From Massilia phosphatilytica (GTDB lineage Bacteria; Pseudomonadota; Gammaproteobacteria; Burkholderiales; Burkholderiaceae_D), in NCBI RefSeq assembly GCF_002968015.1, contig NZ_PUIP01000031.1, positions 1 to 50,575 on the forward strand: a DNA stretch of 50,575 nt, in the 5' to 3' direction. A program made the position numbers and the translations under genes. Of this stretch, positions 7,105 through 16,649 are shown piece by piece; the stretch's first letter is position 1; every line of letters begins with the position of its first letter. Under the pieces are notes generated by a model, which made no database searches, was not told where the DNA came from, and was given only the letters and a program-made list of their open reading frames with translations.

Positions 7105-9176
7105 CCGGGGGCCGCTGCACCGCGCACGTCGAACCGGGCGGCGGCGACCGCCCGGCCATCTTCTCCCACCAGTTTCAGTTCATGTTGGCCCGGCAGCGGC
7201 GTCCAGGTGGCGCCCGCGTCGGCCGGACCGGCAGGCACCCCATCCAGTTCCCAGCGCAGGCCCGCACCGCCGTAGGCGCGGAAGCTCACGCGCTGCAGCG
7301 GTGCCGGGATGTCCGGGTCGAGTGCGATGACACTGTCCGCGGCCGGATACACGATGCGCGGCGCGCGCCGGGCCGGCGGCAGCATCTCGACCAGCGCGAC
7401 TTCCGTGCCGCGCACGAACCATTCGCTGCGCTCCGGCTCCACGGCCGGCGCGAAGCGCACCGTCTGGCGCACGACGCCGGGCGGTGCGGCGGGCGGCCTG
7501 CTCGGGCGGTCGCGGTGCAGGTAGTCCATCACGTCGCGCCACACGGGCGCCGCGCCAGAAACGCCAGACACGTCCCACATCGAGCGGCCGTCGAAATTAC
7601 CGACCCATACGCCCACCGTGTAACGGTCCGAAAATCCCACGCACCAGTTGTCGCGCATGTCCTTGCTGGTACCCGTCTTCACCGCGCTCCAGAACCCGGT
7701 GGCGAGTTCGTTGGAGAGACCGAACGTCGTGCTGCGGGCCGCGCGGTCGGACAGGATGTCGGCCACGATGAAGCTGGCGCGCGCATCCAGCACGCGCCGC
7801 TTGCCGTCCTGTACCCCGCCGTTCGCCAGCGTGCGATACGCGTGCGCGAGTTCCAGCAGGCTGACGTCGCCCGACCCCAGCGCCAGCGACCAGCCGTAGA
7901 ACTCGGGCGCCTCGCTGAGGCTCGTGATGCCCAGCAGCCGCAGCCGCTCATGAAAACGTTCCAGCCCGGCCAGCATCAGCGTCCGCACCGCGGGCACGTT
8001 CAGCGAGCCCGCGAGGCTGGTGCGCACGCTGGCGGCGTCATGGTACTGGTGGTCGTAGTTCTGCGGCACGTACAGGCCGCCGACGGTCGGGATGTCGATG
8101 GGTGTATCGTCCAGCAGCGACGCGGCCGTCAACTGCCCCCGTTCCAGCGCCAGCTCATATAAAAACGGTTTCAGCGTGGATCCGGCCTGGCGCAGCGCTG
8201 TCACGCCGTCCACTTCGCCGGCACCGCCATTGGCGACATAGGCCAAGACGTCGCCGCTCGCATTGTCGATGACGATCACGGCGCCATCGCCCACGTTGCG
8301 CTCGGCCAGCGCAGCCAGGTGGCGGCGCAGCGCGGCCACGGTGAAGCGCTGCAGGACGGCGTCGAGGGTGCTGCGCACCACGCCGCCCGGCGCGCCGCCC
8401 AGGCGCCGCACGAACTGCGGCGTGACACCCGCCGTCGCGGCTTCCGGCGCGGACGCGGTGCGCGAGAATGCCGCGTCGACTTCCCATTCGATGGCCGCGC
8501 AATCCGTGCGCGCATCGAGCTCGCGCGCGAGCGTGCAGGCGCGCTTCGCGACCGTCCGCGGCGGCGCCGTCGGTGCGCGCAGCAGGCTCGCGAGGATCGC
8601 GGCCTCGCCCGCGTCCAGTCCGGACGGTGCCTTGCCGAACAGGCCGCGCGCGGCGGCGCCGATGCCTTGCAGCTCGCCCCGATAGCTGGCGAGGTTCAGG
8701 TAGGCTTCCAGGATCTGGCGCTTGTTCCAGCCGGCCTCCAGTTCGCGCGCGGCGAGCGCCTGGTCCCATTTGCGCGCCCACGTGCGCCCCGTTGACCGCG
8801 GGGCCAGCTTCGGATCGAGCAGGCCCGCGAGCTGCATCGTGATCGTGGATGCGCCCCGCGTGCGCTGCTGGCCGAACAGATTGTCCCACGCGGCCTTGCC
8901 GATGGCCTGGAAGTCGATGCCGCCGTGCTCCATGAAACGCTGGTCCTCGGCCTGCAGCACGGCGCGGCCGAGCGTGGGCGAGATGTCGTCCAGTGCCACC
9001 CAGGCCAGGCGGCGGCCCGCCATGTCCACACGCACTGTGGCGATGGTCGCGCCGTGGCGGTCGAGCAGCGTCGCATCGGATGGGCGCCATGCCGCTTTCA
9101 CTTCCTGCGGCGTCGGCACGGCAGCCCACACCGGCGCTGCCACCAACAGGAGAAACCAGACCACATGACACTTCAT
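7014..9176 (-). CDS. pbpC: Penicillin-binding protein 1C, bifunctional peptidoglycan synthase
   Basis: PbpC is a class A penicillin-binding protein of about 720 residues that polymerises and may crosslink peptidoglycan in the periplasm. A signal/anchor (VVWFLLLVAAPVWA) is followed by the GT51 glycosyltransferase domain with EDQRFMEHGGID (catalytic Glu77). The transpeptidase domain has STLK (Ser333, Lys336), SLN (391-393) and KTGTS (500-504), and the C-terminal part resembles the PBP1C-specific domain. The ATG at 9176 was chosen because it shares its A with the TGA of the upstream alpha-2-macroglobulin gene (TGATG), implying translational coupling; the open frame continues upstream to 9650 but only inside that gene. 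The pairing is the well-known yfhM-pbpC arrangement, in which trapped attacking proteases and wall repair go together. The 3' end overlaps the convergent nucleotidase by 91 bases. Confidence 0.95.
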   Translation of the reverse strand: MKCHVVWFLLLVAAPVWAAVPTPQEVKAAWRPSDATLLDRHGATIATVRVDMAGRRLAWVALDDISPTLGRAVLQAEDQRFMEHGGIDFQAIGKAAWDNLFGQQRTRGASTITMQLAGLLDPKLAPRSTGRTWARKWDQALAARELEAGWNKRQILEAYLNLASYRGELQGIGAAARGLFGKAPSGLDAGEAAILASLLRAPTAPPRTVAKRACTLARELDARTDCAAIEWEVDAAFSRTASAPEAATAGVTPQFVRRLGGAPGGVVRSTLDAVLQRFTVAALRRHLAALAERNVGDGAVIVIDNASGDVLAYVANGGAGEVDGVTALRQAGSTLKPFLYELALERGQLTAASLLDDTPIDIPTVGGLYVPQNYDHQYHDAASVRTSLAGSLNVPAVRTLMLAGLERFHERLRLLGITSLSEAPEFYGWSLALGSGDVSLLELAHAYRTLANGGVQDGKRRVLDARASFIVADILSDRAARSTTFGLSNELATGFWSAVKTGTSKDMRDNWCVGFSDRYTVGVWVGNFDGRSMWDVSGVSGAAPVWRDVMDYLHRDRPSRPPAAPPGVVRQTVRFAPAVEPERSEWFVRGTEVALVEMLPPARRAPRIVYPAADSVIALDPDIPAPLQRVSFRAYGGAGLRWELDGVPAGPADAGATWTPLPGQHELKLVGEDGRAVAAARFDVRGAAAPGQVASTFSTSSGGSAMRSSGNGVNSGESER

Positions 9177-12100
9177 CACTGCACCGTCATGCCCGCATTC
9201 GGCACTTCGCCGAACATCTCCGGCGCGTACATGGCTTCCACGCGCGTGGACGGCAGCGCGAAGCGCCCTTCGTTGTTCAGCCGCACCGTGTACTCGACGG
9301 TGAACCGGCCCTTCGGCACCCATTCGTAGTACGCACGGTAGCCGGTGTGCAGGCGCTCCTCGAACGCCGGCCACGTCCAGCCGGTGCGGCGTTCGCCGGA
9401 CGTGGCGATCTGCGAATCGCGTCCCAGGCCGGAACCGAGCACGCTGGCGCCGGCCGGGATCGGATCGTCGACGACGACCCACGTCATGTCGGCCTGCGCA
9501 TCGATGTCGAGGTGGACGCGGTAGACGTCGCCGCGCGACCACGTGCCCTTGACCTTCTGCTCGACCGGCGTGACGGTACGCGCGATGCGGTAGCCGGACG
9601 ACAGCGGCGCCTTCAATGGCACCGCTGCCAGGCTCTGGACCGTCGCCCACGGCTTGCCGCTCCCCACCTGGCGCATGGTCAGCGTGCCGCGCCCCTGCGG
9701 CCAGGCTTGCAGCACGGTCGCCGGCACCGGTCCTGTCCAGCTGACGGGCCTGGAGTCCCCGCCCGCGACGACGAGGTTCGCGCTGCCTGTCACCGGCTCG
9801 CGCTCATAGGTTTCTGAAAAACGCTTGAGCGCAACGGTGCCCCAGGCGTTGGCCGTCGTCGTGTCCCAGTGGCCGTGCTGCTGGCGGCCGAGGGCACCGC
9901 GCGCGAGGCGGCCCGCGTCGACCTTCCACGCCGGATCGTCCAGCGTCGCCAGCAGCAGGCGGTTCGCGTTCACGTCGACGGACGTCATGAGCCACCACCA
10001 GCCGTCCGCACGCTCGGTCGAAAAGCCCATGGTCGTGCCTTGCAGGTTCAGGCGCGCGCGCAGGATCTGGCCGGCCTGCGCCAGGCGCTGGTCGCGCTGC
10101 GGCAGCGCCGGCGTGCGTTTCAGGATCCAATACCAGTCGATGACGGCGGACGTGGGCCACAGGTTCGGCAGGACCTCGATCGAGTCCAGCATGGCCGGCT
10201 GCACCTCTGTGTCGCGTGACAGCGCCTCCAGCGCGGCCAGCTTGCGCACGGCCAGTTCGCCCGTCGCGCGGCCGCTGCCGCGCACGATCTTCCCTTCCAC
10301 GAAGGCCGCGAGACCCGCTTCCATGCGGCCGCGCAGCTCGTCGGGGATCGGGTAGCCCGCCGCATGCGTCACGGACAGCACGTAGGCAGTGAGCACGTCG
10401 CTGCCCTGCTCCATCGGCGCGAAATACTTGACGAGGCCATCGCCGTCCAGGTGCGCAGGCAGCGTCGCGACGACCTTGTCCCACATCGCGGGGTCCTGCA
10501 GCGCCACCGCGCGCGACGTGCGCTGTTCGAAGCACGTGTACGGGTACGCCGTCATGTAGTCGCGCACGCCCGGCAGGTCGCTCCCGAGGCGCGCCTGCAA
10601 GGTCGTGCGGATGCCGCCGCGGCCCGGCAGGGCATCCGCCGGACGCTCGACGGGCATCGTCTTCGTGCCGTCGATCTGCACGAGCGTCGCCTGCAGGGTA
10701 CGCACCGGCACGGCGACGTTCACCTGCTGCGTCACGCGCATGCGGTCGCTCGCGCCCTCGCCTGCCGCCGCCACGTCCCACTGCAGTGTCGCCGCGCCGG
10801 CGGGCACCGCGTAATCCCAGCCGGCTTCGCGCGATTCGCCCGGCGCGAGCGCGATATCCTGGTGCGGCAGCGCCTGCGCCTTGCCGCCATCGGCCGTCAC
10901 GCCGGCGTCCAGGCGGATGTTCAACCGGTGGTCGGACGCGTTGCGGAGCGTGAACCCGGCGCGCAAACGGTCGCCCTCGCGCACCTGCGGCGGCAGGCCG
11001 GAGACGAGCATCAGGTCCTGCGACGTGCGGATGTCCGTGCCGCCCGTGCCGAACAGGCCCGCGCCGCTGCTCGCGACGGCGACGATACGGAAGGATGTCA
11101 GCGAATCGTTCAGTGGCACGTCCACTCTCGCCTCGCCGTTCGCATCCAGCACCACCTTGCCCCTCCACAGCAGCAGCGTCTCGAACAGTTCGCGCCCGGC
11201 GCCGCGCCCGCCGCCGCCGCCGTGCGGGAACGCCTTGCGGCCGAAGTGGCGCTTGCCCACGACCTGCATCTGCGCCGTCGACGTCTCCACCTGCAGGCTG
11301 CGCTCGTGCATCATCGTCTCGAGCAGGTTCCAGCTCGTGTTGGGCATCAGTTCCAGCAGGCCGGCATCGACGGCGGCAACGGCGACTTCCGTGCCGGCCG
11401 CGGGCCGCGTGCCGTCCGGGTCACGTACGCGGACGGTCACCTGCGCATGCTCGCGCACCTTGTACACGGGTTTGTCGGCTGCGACGTCGACCTTCAGTTC
11501 ATGTCCCTTCCAGCCCACGCGGATGGGCGCGATGCCGAGCTTGTACGCGGGCTTGCCGAGGTCGACGAGCGCCGTCGGCTGCACGCCCGCCACGCGCCCG
11601 CGCACGACGAGGGCCGAGACGAACACGTTCGGCGCATAGCTGGCCTTCACCGGAATCGAGATCGTCTGGTCGCGGCCCGACAGGTGCCGCACATACGTGT
11701 CGAGGATGCCTTCGCGCTCGACGGTCACCAGCACCGTCGCGCGACGGAACGGGCTGCGCACCTGGAAGCGCGCCTGCTCGCCCGGTTCGTAGCGCTTCTG
11801 CGCCGGCAGCAGGTCGATGCGGTCGTGGTCCGCATTCGCGAACCACTGTTCTTCATCGCCCGCCACATAGATTTCGCGGTACGTGGCCGCCACTCTCTGG
11901 TGCGAATCCTGGACGCGGGCGCGCAGGATCAGGTCGCCGTCGACCGGCGCCTTCACATCGCACACGAGCAGGCCGCGCGTGTCCGTCGTGCCGCTGCACG
12001 CTTCACCAATGCGCTTGATCTCGGCGCTGTGCTCGTACGCGTAAAAGCCGCCGACGAGGCGGCGCCGATGCGAATACGTCACGCGCTTGAGCAGGTCGAC

Positions 12101-14899
12101 CGTCACCGGCACGTTCGCCACGGGCTTGCCGGCGACGTCCAGCACGACGGTCTGGAATTTCAGCGCGTCCCGGCGCAGCAGCCAGCCATCGGGCTTGATG
12201 CCGACGACGTACGCGGATGGCCACAGCGGGACGCGCGTGGAGACTGTCAGCGTCTCGCCGTTGGCGTCCGGGTAAGACAGCTCGGCCAGCAGGCTTTTCG
12301 GACGCTCGATCGGCGGCAGCTTGTCGACGACGATGCGCGCACCGCCCGCACGGTCGAGCTGCAGGCTCTGCGTGCGCGCGACGTCCTGGCCGGGCGCGCC
12401 TTCCGCTTCGGTCTCGTCCTCTTCGCCGCCGCTGCCCTGGTCGACGACGCCTTCGCGCACGTCGCCCGCGCCGAGCGTGAACTCGTCATGGTCGGCGAAC
12501 TGCACGCCCGTGTCCTGCACGACGCTGCGCAGTTTTACGGGCGCGAGGCCCGCCGGGCCGCCGGACAGATAACTCACCTGCGCGTCGAGCGTGACGGCCC
12601 GCGGCGCCACGGCGGGCTGCTTCGGCCCCGCGAGCTGGGCCTTCATCATCGGCACGCGGAATTGCTCGACACGGAAATCACCCGCCACCTGGCCGCCGAT
12701 CAGCACGTCGTACACGCCGAGCTTCGCTTCCGCGGGAATCGCCCACTCGCCCTCGGCGTTGCCGTTCGCGTCCCAGCGCAGGGAAAACTCGACCTTCTCG
12801 CCGCTGCCCTGGTGGACGAGGAAGCCGCGCGCAGGCAGCGCCGTCTTGTCCGTGCCGAGTTCCTGGGCGCGCCAGTCGCGCGGTTCTTTTGGCGCCGGGT
12901 CTTTCGCGCGCACGAAGGCAAAGCCCTGCTGCGTGCGGCGGCGCAGGAAGTGCTTCATGTGGACGGTCTCGCCGGCGCGCAGCAGGGTGCGGTCGAACAC
13001 GGTGGCGACGATGCGGCTGTCCTCGTCGCGGCTGCCCGTGGGCAGGTTGAAGCGCCATGCCTCGATCCCCTGCTGCCAGTCGGACAAGGTGAACGTGAAG
13101 TCGTCGCCGCGCGCGGCCGTCACGACGTAGATGTCGCCTTCCTTGCAACGGGCATGCGGCAGCGCCTGGCGGATGCGCGCGATGCCGGCGGCGTCGCTCG
13201 TGCCGCTCCACAGCAGGCGTGCGCTGCAATCGCGCACTTCCACCCGTGCGCCCGCGACGGGCTGTCCTTTATCGAGCGACGTCACCCACACGAGCGACGA
13301 TTGCGCGCCAAGCTTGAAGTGCGCGGCGAGATTGGTGACTAGGGCCGCGCTGCGCACATAGGCCGTGCGGCCCTTCGCATTCAGCGCGGCACCCAGGCGC
13401 GGGCTTTCCAGTTCGACGGCATAGAAACCGGGCTGGCGCAGCGGGATGCCGATCACTTCGAACGCGCGCCGGCCGAGCGGCTTGGGCAGCGTGAAGCGCT
13501 GCAGCGCGCCGGGTTGCGCGCCCTTGAAGATCGACACCTTCAGCTGCTCGCCGTCCGGCTGGCCCGGATTCAGGCCGCCGTGCGGCCCCGCGACCTTGCG
13601 CAGCCACGCGAGCACGTCGGCCGTGCGGCTCGCATCGAGGCGCATGGCGGTGCCGTTCGTGTGCATGCGGCCGGCCAGCTGCGCCTCGACGTTGCGCACG
13701 GTGACGGGCAGCAGGCGGTCGCCGTTCGCCTCGATGATGCCGAACGGCGCCGCGAACTTGACGAGCGGCGGCTGCTCGCCCGTGCGCACGACGAGCGGAA
13801 AGCGGCCCGCGTTGACGAGGGTCCGGCCCGCATCGTCGCGCAGGTCGGCGGGCAAGTGCAGCGTGAATCTGGATTGCTCCGGGAACGGCCCGGGAACGCT
13901 GACCTGGCCCACGAAGTCGGGCGCCTTCCCGCCCTCTTTTTCGACGCGCGCCGGCCAGCGCTTGCCGCCCGGTCCTTCCAGGTACACCGTGGCAGCATCG
14001 GCCGCGCGCACGGGCGCGCTGAAGTCCACGCGCATCGGCTGGAACGGGATGCACTGCGATCGGGCGTTGACCTTCTCGCAGTTGAAGCGGGCCGTGAAAT
14101 CGGCGCGTGTCTTGAAGGACAGCGTTTGATCTTCGGTGGTCGCGATACCGTTCGGCGCCGCCACGCCGGCGCCCCAGACCAGGGCCATGTCCGCTTTCGC
14201 CGGCAAGGTGCGGCCGCATTGCAGCACGACGATGCGGGCCAGGCGGCCGGCCTTGTCGTCGGTGCGCAGTTGCGCGTCCGTGTACGGTCCGATGTCTTCC
14301 TTGCCGCGGTCCTCGGCGACGATCTGCCGGACGAACCAGCGGTCCGTGCGCAAGACCTGTTCGCGCTGTTCGCCGGCAAGCAGGGTCACGCCGATCTTGT
14401 CGCTGGCGCCGTCCGCGCGGCACCATGCCTGCTTGAGGATGCTGTCGTTCGAGGCGGGCGCGGACAGCGCGAGCACGAACGCTTGCCGCTCGTCGATGCC
14501 GGACTCGCCTTCGCGCGGCAGCGATTCCAGCACGGCCGGGCCGCCCGTGGCGACGCTGAAGGTCTGTTGTCCCGCCAGCGGCTGGCCGGCCAGGTCGCGC
14601 ACGCCCGGCTTGAGCGTGAAGCGGCAGCGCGTCGCGCCCGGCAGGTCGCGTTCGAAGTCATAGCTCCATGTCTGCGCGTCCACCCAGCGGCCGCTGCCCG
14701 GCACGGCGCAATCGACGTCGAAGGGGGTGTCCGCACGCAGGTCGCCGAACGCCACCATCGGCTGCGAAAAGCGCGCCACCGCCTGGCGCCCGCGCCGCAC
14801 CTGCCCGTCGGGCGAAAAACCGGAGACGGTCGTCTGCGCCCACGCGCCCGACCAGCAGCACAACACGACGAAGCACAGCAGGCGGCGCAGGACGGCCAT
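9176..14899 (-). CDS. yfhM: Bacterial alpha-2-macroglobulin, thioester type (YfhM-like)
   Basis: Bacterial alpha-2-macroglobulins are large periplasmic protease traps: cleavage of a bait region exposes a thioester that captures the attacking protease. This 1907-residue protein starts with a signal peptide (LLCFVVLCCWSGAWA, cut likely before Gln). It shows the MG-domain architecture, a Gly-rich GGGGRGAG stretch before the ANG2 region, and an intact thioester motif CFEQ at residues 1456-1459. The E. coli homologue is a lipoprotein, whereas here the signal looks like an ordinary signal peptidase I site without an obvious lipobox. The ATG at 14899 has GGGAGA four bases upstream; the open frame extends upstream to 15013 without such a site. 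It is translationally coupled to pbpC and divergent from tcyP. Long open frames on the opposite strand are composition shadows. Confidence 0.93.
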   Translation of the reverse strand: MAVLRRLLCFVVLCCWSGAWAQTTVSGFSPDGQVRRGRQAVARFSQPMVAFGDLRADTPFDVDCAVPGSGRWVDAQTWSYDFERDLPGATRCRFTLKPGVRDLAGQPLAGQQTFSVATGGPAVLESLPREGESGIDERQAFVLALSAPASNDSILKQAWCRADGASDKIGVTLLAGEQREQVLRTDRWFVRQIVAEDRGKEDIGPYTDAQLRTDDKAGRLARIVVLQCGRTLPAKADMALVWGAGVAAPNGIATTEDQTLSFKTRADFTARFNCEKVNARSQCIPFQPMRVDFSAPVRAADAATVYLEGPGGKRWPARVEKEGGKAPDFVGQVSVPGPFPEQSRFTLHLPADLRDDAGRTLVNAGRFPLVVRTGEQPPLVKFAAPFGIIEANGDRLLPVTVRNVEAQLAGRMHTNGTAMRLDASRTADVLAWLRKVAGPHGGLNPGQPDGEQLKVSIFKGAQPGALQRFTLPKPLGRRAFEVIGIPLRQPGFYAVELESPRLGAALNAKGRTAYVRSAALVTNLAAHFKLGAQSSLVWVTSLDKGQPVAGARVEVRDCSARLLWSGTSDAAGIARIRQALPHARCKEGDIYVVTAARGDDFTFTLSDWQQGIEAWRFNLPTGSRDEDSRIVATVFDRTLLRAGETVHMKHFLRRRTQQGFAFVRAKDPAPKEPRDWRAQELGTDKTALPARGFLVHQGSGEKVEFSLRWDANGNAEGEWAIPAEAKLGVYDVLIGGQVAGDFRVEQFRVPMMKAQLAGPKQPAVAPRAVTLDAQVSYLSGGPAGLAPVKLRSVVQDTGVQFADHDEFTLGAGDVREGVVDQGSGGEEDETEAEGAPGQDVARTQSLQLDRAGGARIVVDKLPPIERPKSLLAELSYPDANGETLTVSTRVPLWPSAYVVGIKPDGWLLRRDALKFQTVVLDVAGKPVANVPVTVDLLKRVTYSHRRRLVGGFYAYEHSAEIKRIGEACSGTTDTRGLLVCDVKAPVDGDLILRARVQDSHQRVAATYREIYVAGDEEQWFANADHDRIDLLPAQKRYEPGEQARFQVRSPFRRATVLVTVEREGILDTYVRHLSGRDQTISIPVKASYAPNVFVSALVVRGRVAGVQPTALVDLGKPAYKLGIAPIRVGWKGHELKVDVAADKPVYKVREHAQVTVRVRDPDGTRPAAGTEVAVAAVDAGLLELMPNTSWNLLETMMHERSLQVETSTAQMQVVGKRHFGRKAFPHGGGGGRGAGRELFETLLLWRGKVVLDANGEARVDVPLNDSLTSFRIVAVASSGAGLFGTGGTDIRTSQDLMLVSGLPPQVREGDRLRAGFTLRNASDHRLNIRLDAGVTADGGKAQALPHQDIALAPGESREAGWDYAVPAGAATLQWDVAAAGEGASDRMRVTQQVNVAVPVRTLQATLVQIDGTKTMPVERPADALPGRGGIRTTLQARLGSDLPGVRDYMTAYPYTCFEQRTSRAVALQDPAMWDKVVATLPAHLDGDGLVKYFAPMEQGSDVLTAYVLSVTHAAGYPIPDELRGRMEAGLAAFVEGKIVRGSGRATGELAVRKLAALEALSRDTEVQPAMLDSIEVLPNLWPTSAVIDWYWILKRTPALPQRDQRLAQAGQILRARLNLQGTTMGFSTERADGWWWLMTSVDVNANRLLLATLDDPAWKVDAGRLARGALGRQQHGHWDTTTANAWGTVALKRFSETYEREPVTGSANLVVAGGDSRPVSWTGPVPATVLQAWPQGRGTLTMRQVGSGKPWATVQSLAAVPLKAPLSSGYRIARTVTPVEQKVKGTWSRGDVYRVHLDIDAQADMTWVVVDDPIPAGASVLGSGLGRDSQIATSGERRTGWTWPAFEERLHTGYRAYYEWVPKGRFTVEYTVRLNNEGRFALPSTRVEAMYAPEMFGEVPNAGMTVQ

Positions 14900-14997
14900 G
14901 GTTTCTCCCGGGAGATGGCGGACGGACGACGGCTGAGTGTTGCAAACTCGGCTTGCACTGTCAACAACGTTTAACAATTCGCAACATAGCAGGACCG

Positions 14998-15059
14998 TCA
15001 TGCAAACCTGCATGATTGGCTATAGAATGCGGATCTTATATTTCCTGTGCGCATATAAG
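14998..15059. promoter_or_regulatory. Two inverted repeats between the divergent yfhM and tcyP genes
   Basis: The 188-base spacer between the divergent genes holds two separate dyads. At 14998-15015 TCATGCA and TGCATGA flank AACC (perfect 7-base arms). At 15035-15059 CTTATAT and ATATAAG flank 11 bases, the spacing typical of LysR-type regulator sites. The second lies 29 bases upstream of the tcyP start. The regulator is not identifiable from sequence; a cysteine/sulfur-responsive LysR protein is a guess for the second site. Confidence 0.35.
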
Positions 15060-15087
15060 GCGAGCAGGCTACGCAATCGAGGACACC

Positions 15088-16488
15088 ATGAGTCTCCCCC
15101 TGATCCTGAACCTGGCCATCGCCCTCGCCGGCTGCGGCCTGCTGTATGTCATGCAGCGACGCCACCTCTCGTTCACGAAACGCGTGTTCACGGGCCTCGG
15201 CCTCGGCATCGTGCTGGGCGCCGCGTTCCAGGCGTTCTACGGCAACGGTTCGCCCGTCATCGCGCAGACGAATGCCTACCTCGACATCGTCGGCACGGGT
15301 TACGTGAAACTGCTGCAGATGATCATCATGCCGCTGATCATGGTGTCGATCATCCAGGCCATCCTCAAATTGCGCGACGCCTCGTCGCTCGGCAAGATCA
15401 GTGCGCTGACGATCGGCACGCTGATGGTCACGACGGCCATCGCCGCCTCGATCGGCATCCTGATGGCCAAGCTGTACGGCCTGTCCGCCGTCGGCCTGAC
15501 GTCGAGCGCGGCCGAAGTCGCGCGCGGCCATTATTTGGAGGGCAAACTGGCGACGGCACAGGACGTGTCGCTGCCGACCATGATCCTGTCCTTCATTCCC
15601 GAAAATCCTTTCCTCGACATGACGGGCGCGCGCAAGACATCGACGATCGCCGTCGTCCTGTTCTCGATCTTCCTGGGCGTCTCCGCCACGGGCATCGCCG
15701 CCAAGAAGCCGGACGTGTTCGAGAAATTCAGCGAGTTCGTCCACGTTGCCCACGTGATCGTGATGCGCATGGTAACGCTCGTGCTGCGCCTGACTCCGTT
15801 CGGCGTGTTCGCCCTGATCACGCAGGTACTGGCCAGCTCCAGCGTGCAGGACATCCTGAAACTGATCGGCTTCGTGATGGCGTCGTACAGCGCGCTGATC
15901 CTGATGTTCGGCGTGCACCTGCTGATCATCGCCGCCGTGGGCCTGAACCCGGGCCGCTACGTCAAAAAGATCTTCCCCGTCCTCGCCTTCGCGTTCACGT
16001 CGCGCACGTCGGCCGGCTCCATCCCGATGAGCGTGCAGACGCAGACCGCGCGCCTCGGCACGCCGGAAGGCATCGCCAACTTCGCGGCGTCGTTCGGCTC
16101 GATGATGGGCCAGAACGGCTGCGCCGGCATCTATCCAGCGATGCTGGCGGTCATGATCGCGCCCACCGTCGGCATCGATCCGTTCACGAGCGCCTTCCTG
16201 CTGCCGCTCGTCGGCATCGTCACCATCGGCTCGGTCGGCGTGGCCGGCGTGGGCGGCGGCGCCACGTTCGCGGCGCTCATCGTGCTGTCGGCGCTGAACC
16301 TGCCCGTCGCGCTGGCCGGACTCCTGATTTCCATCGAGCCGCTGATCGACATGGGCCGTACGGCGCTCAACGTCAGCGGTTCGATCACGGCCGGCACATT
16401 CGCCAGCCGCGTGCTCGGCCAGACCGACACGAAGGTGTTCGACAGCGATGCCGAGATCAACCTCGACAGCGAGGAACAGGTCGCCTGA
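15088..16488 (+). CDS. tcyP: L-cystine transporter TcyP, DAACS family symporter
   Basis: This is a sodium- or proton-coupled dicarboxylate/amino-acid:cation symporter of the TcyP (YdjN) branch, which imports L-cystine through the inner membrane. At 466 residues it matches the E. coli protein in length. It has multiple hydrophobic segments, the serine-rich re-entrant region FAFTSRTSAGSIPMS, and the later NGCAGIYPAMLAVMIAP and GVAGVGGGATFAAL loops typical of the family. The start at 15088 follows GAGGA by four to five bases and gives the usual N-terminus MSLPLILNLAIALAG; the open frame reaches back to 15016 but only through non-conserved sequence. It stands alone, divergent from yfhM, with two inverted repeats in the shared spacer as possible control sites. 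Confidence 0.92.
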   Translation: MSLPLILNLAIALAGCGLLYVMQRRHLSFTKRVFTGLGLGIVLGAAFQAFYGNGSPVIAQTNAYLDIVGTGYVKLLQMIIMPLIMVSIIQAILKLRDASSLGKISALTIGTLMVTTAIAASIGILMAKLYGLSAVGLTSSAAEVARGHYLEGKLATAQDVSLPTMILSFIPENPFLDMTGARKTSTIAVVLFSIFLGVSATGIAAKKPDVFEKFSEFVHVAHVIVMRMVTLVLRLTPFGVFALITQVLASSSVQDILKLIGFVMASYSALILMFGVHLLIIAAVGLNPGRYVKKIFPVLAFAFTSRTSAGSIPMSVQTQTARLGTPEGIANFAASFGSMMGQNGCAGIYPAMLAVMIAPTVGIDPFTSAFLLPLVGIVTIGSVGVAGVGGGATFAALIVLSALNLPVALAGLLISIEPLIDMGRTALNVSGSITAGTFASRVLGQTDTKVFDSDAEINLDSEEQVA

Positions 16489-16649
16489 TGCCCGCGGCCC
16501 GATGGCCGCAATATTCGCGTTGCCTCGGGAAAGGCCACGTAAGACCCCGCCTACACGTCGTTTTGGCACACGTTTTCGTCCGGAATCGTGCGCGGAAGTC
16601 CCGCCGAATCCGTCTATGATCGCGTCATGTCAAAATCACAAACGGTCGG

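Noticed and set aside
9177..9650. Upstream extension of the pbpC reading frame
   Set aside because: It lies wholly inside the alpha-2-macroglobulin gene. The ATG at 9176 overlaps that gene's stop and gives a normal signal/anchor.
10364..14974. Long plus-strand open frames opposite the alpha-2-macroglobulin gene
   Set aside because: They have the same low-information His/Arg/Ala composition and no ribosome-binding sites, and the minus strand carries the full-length family member.
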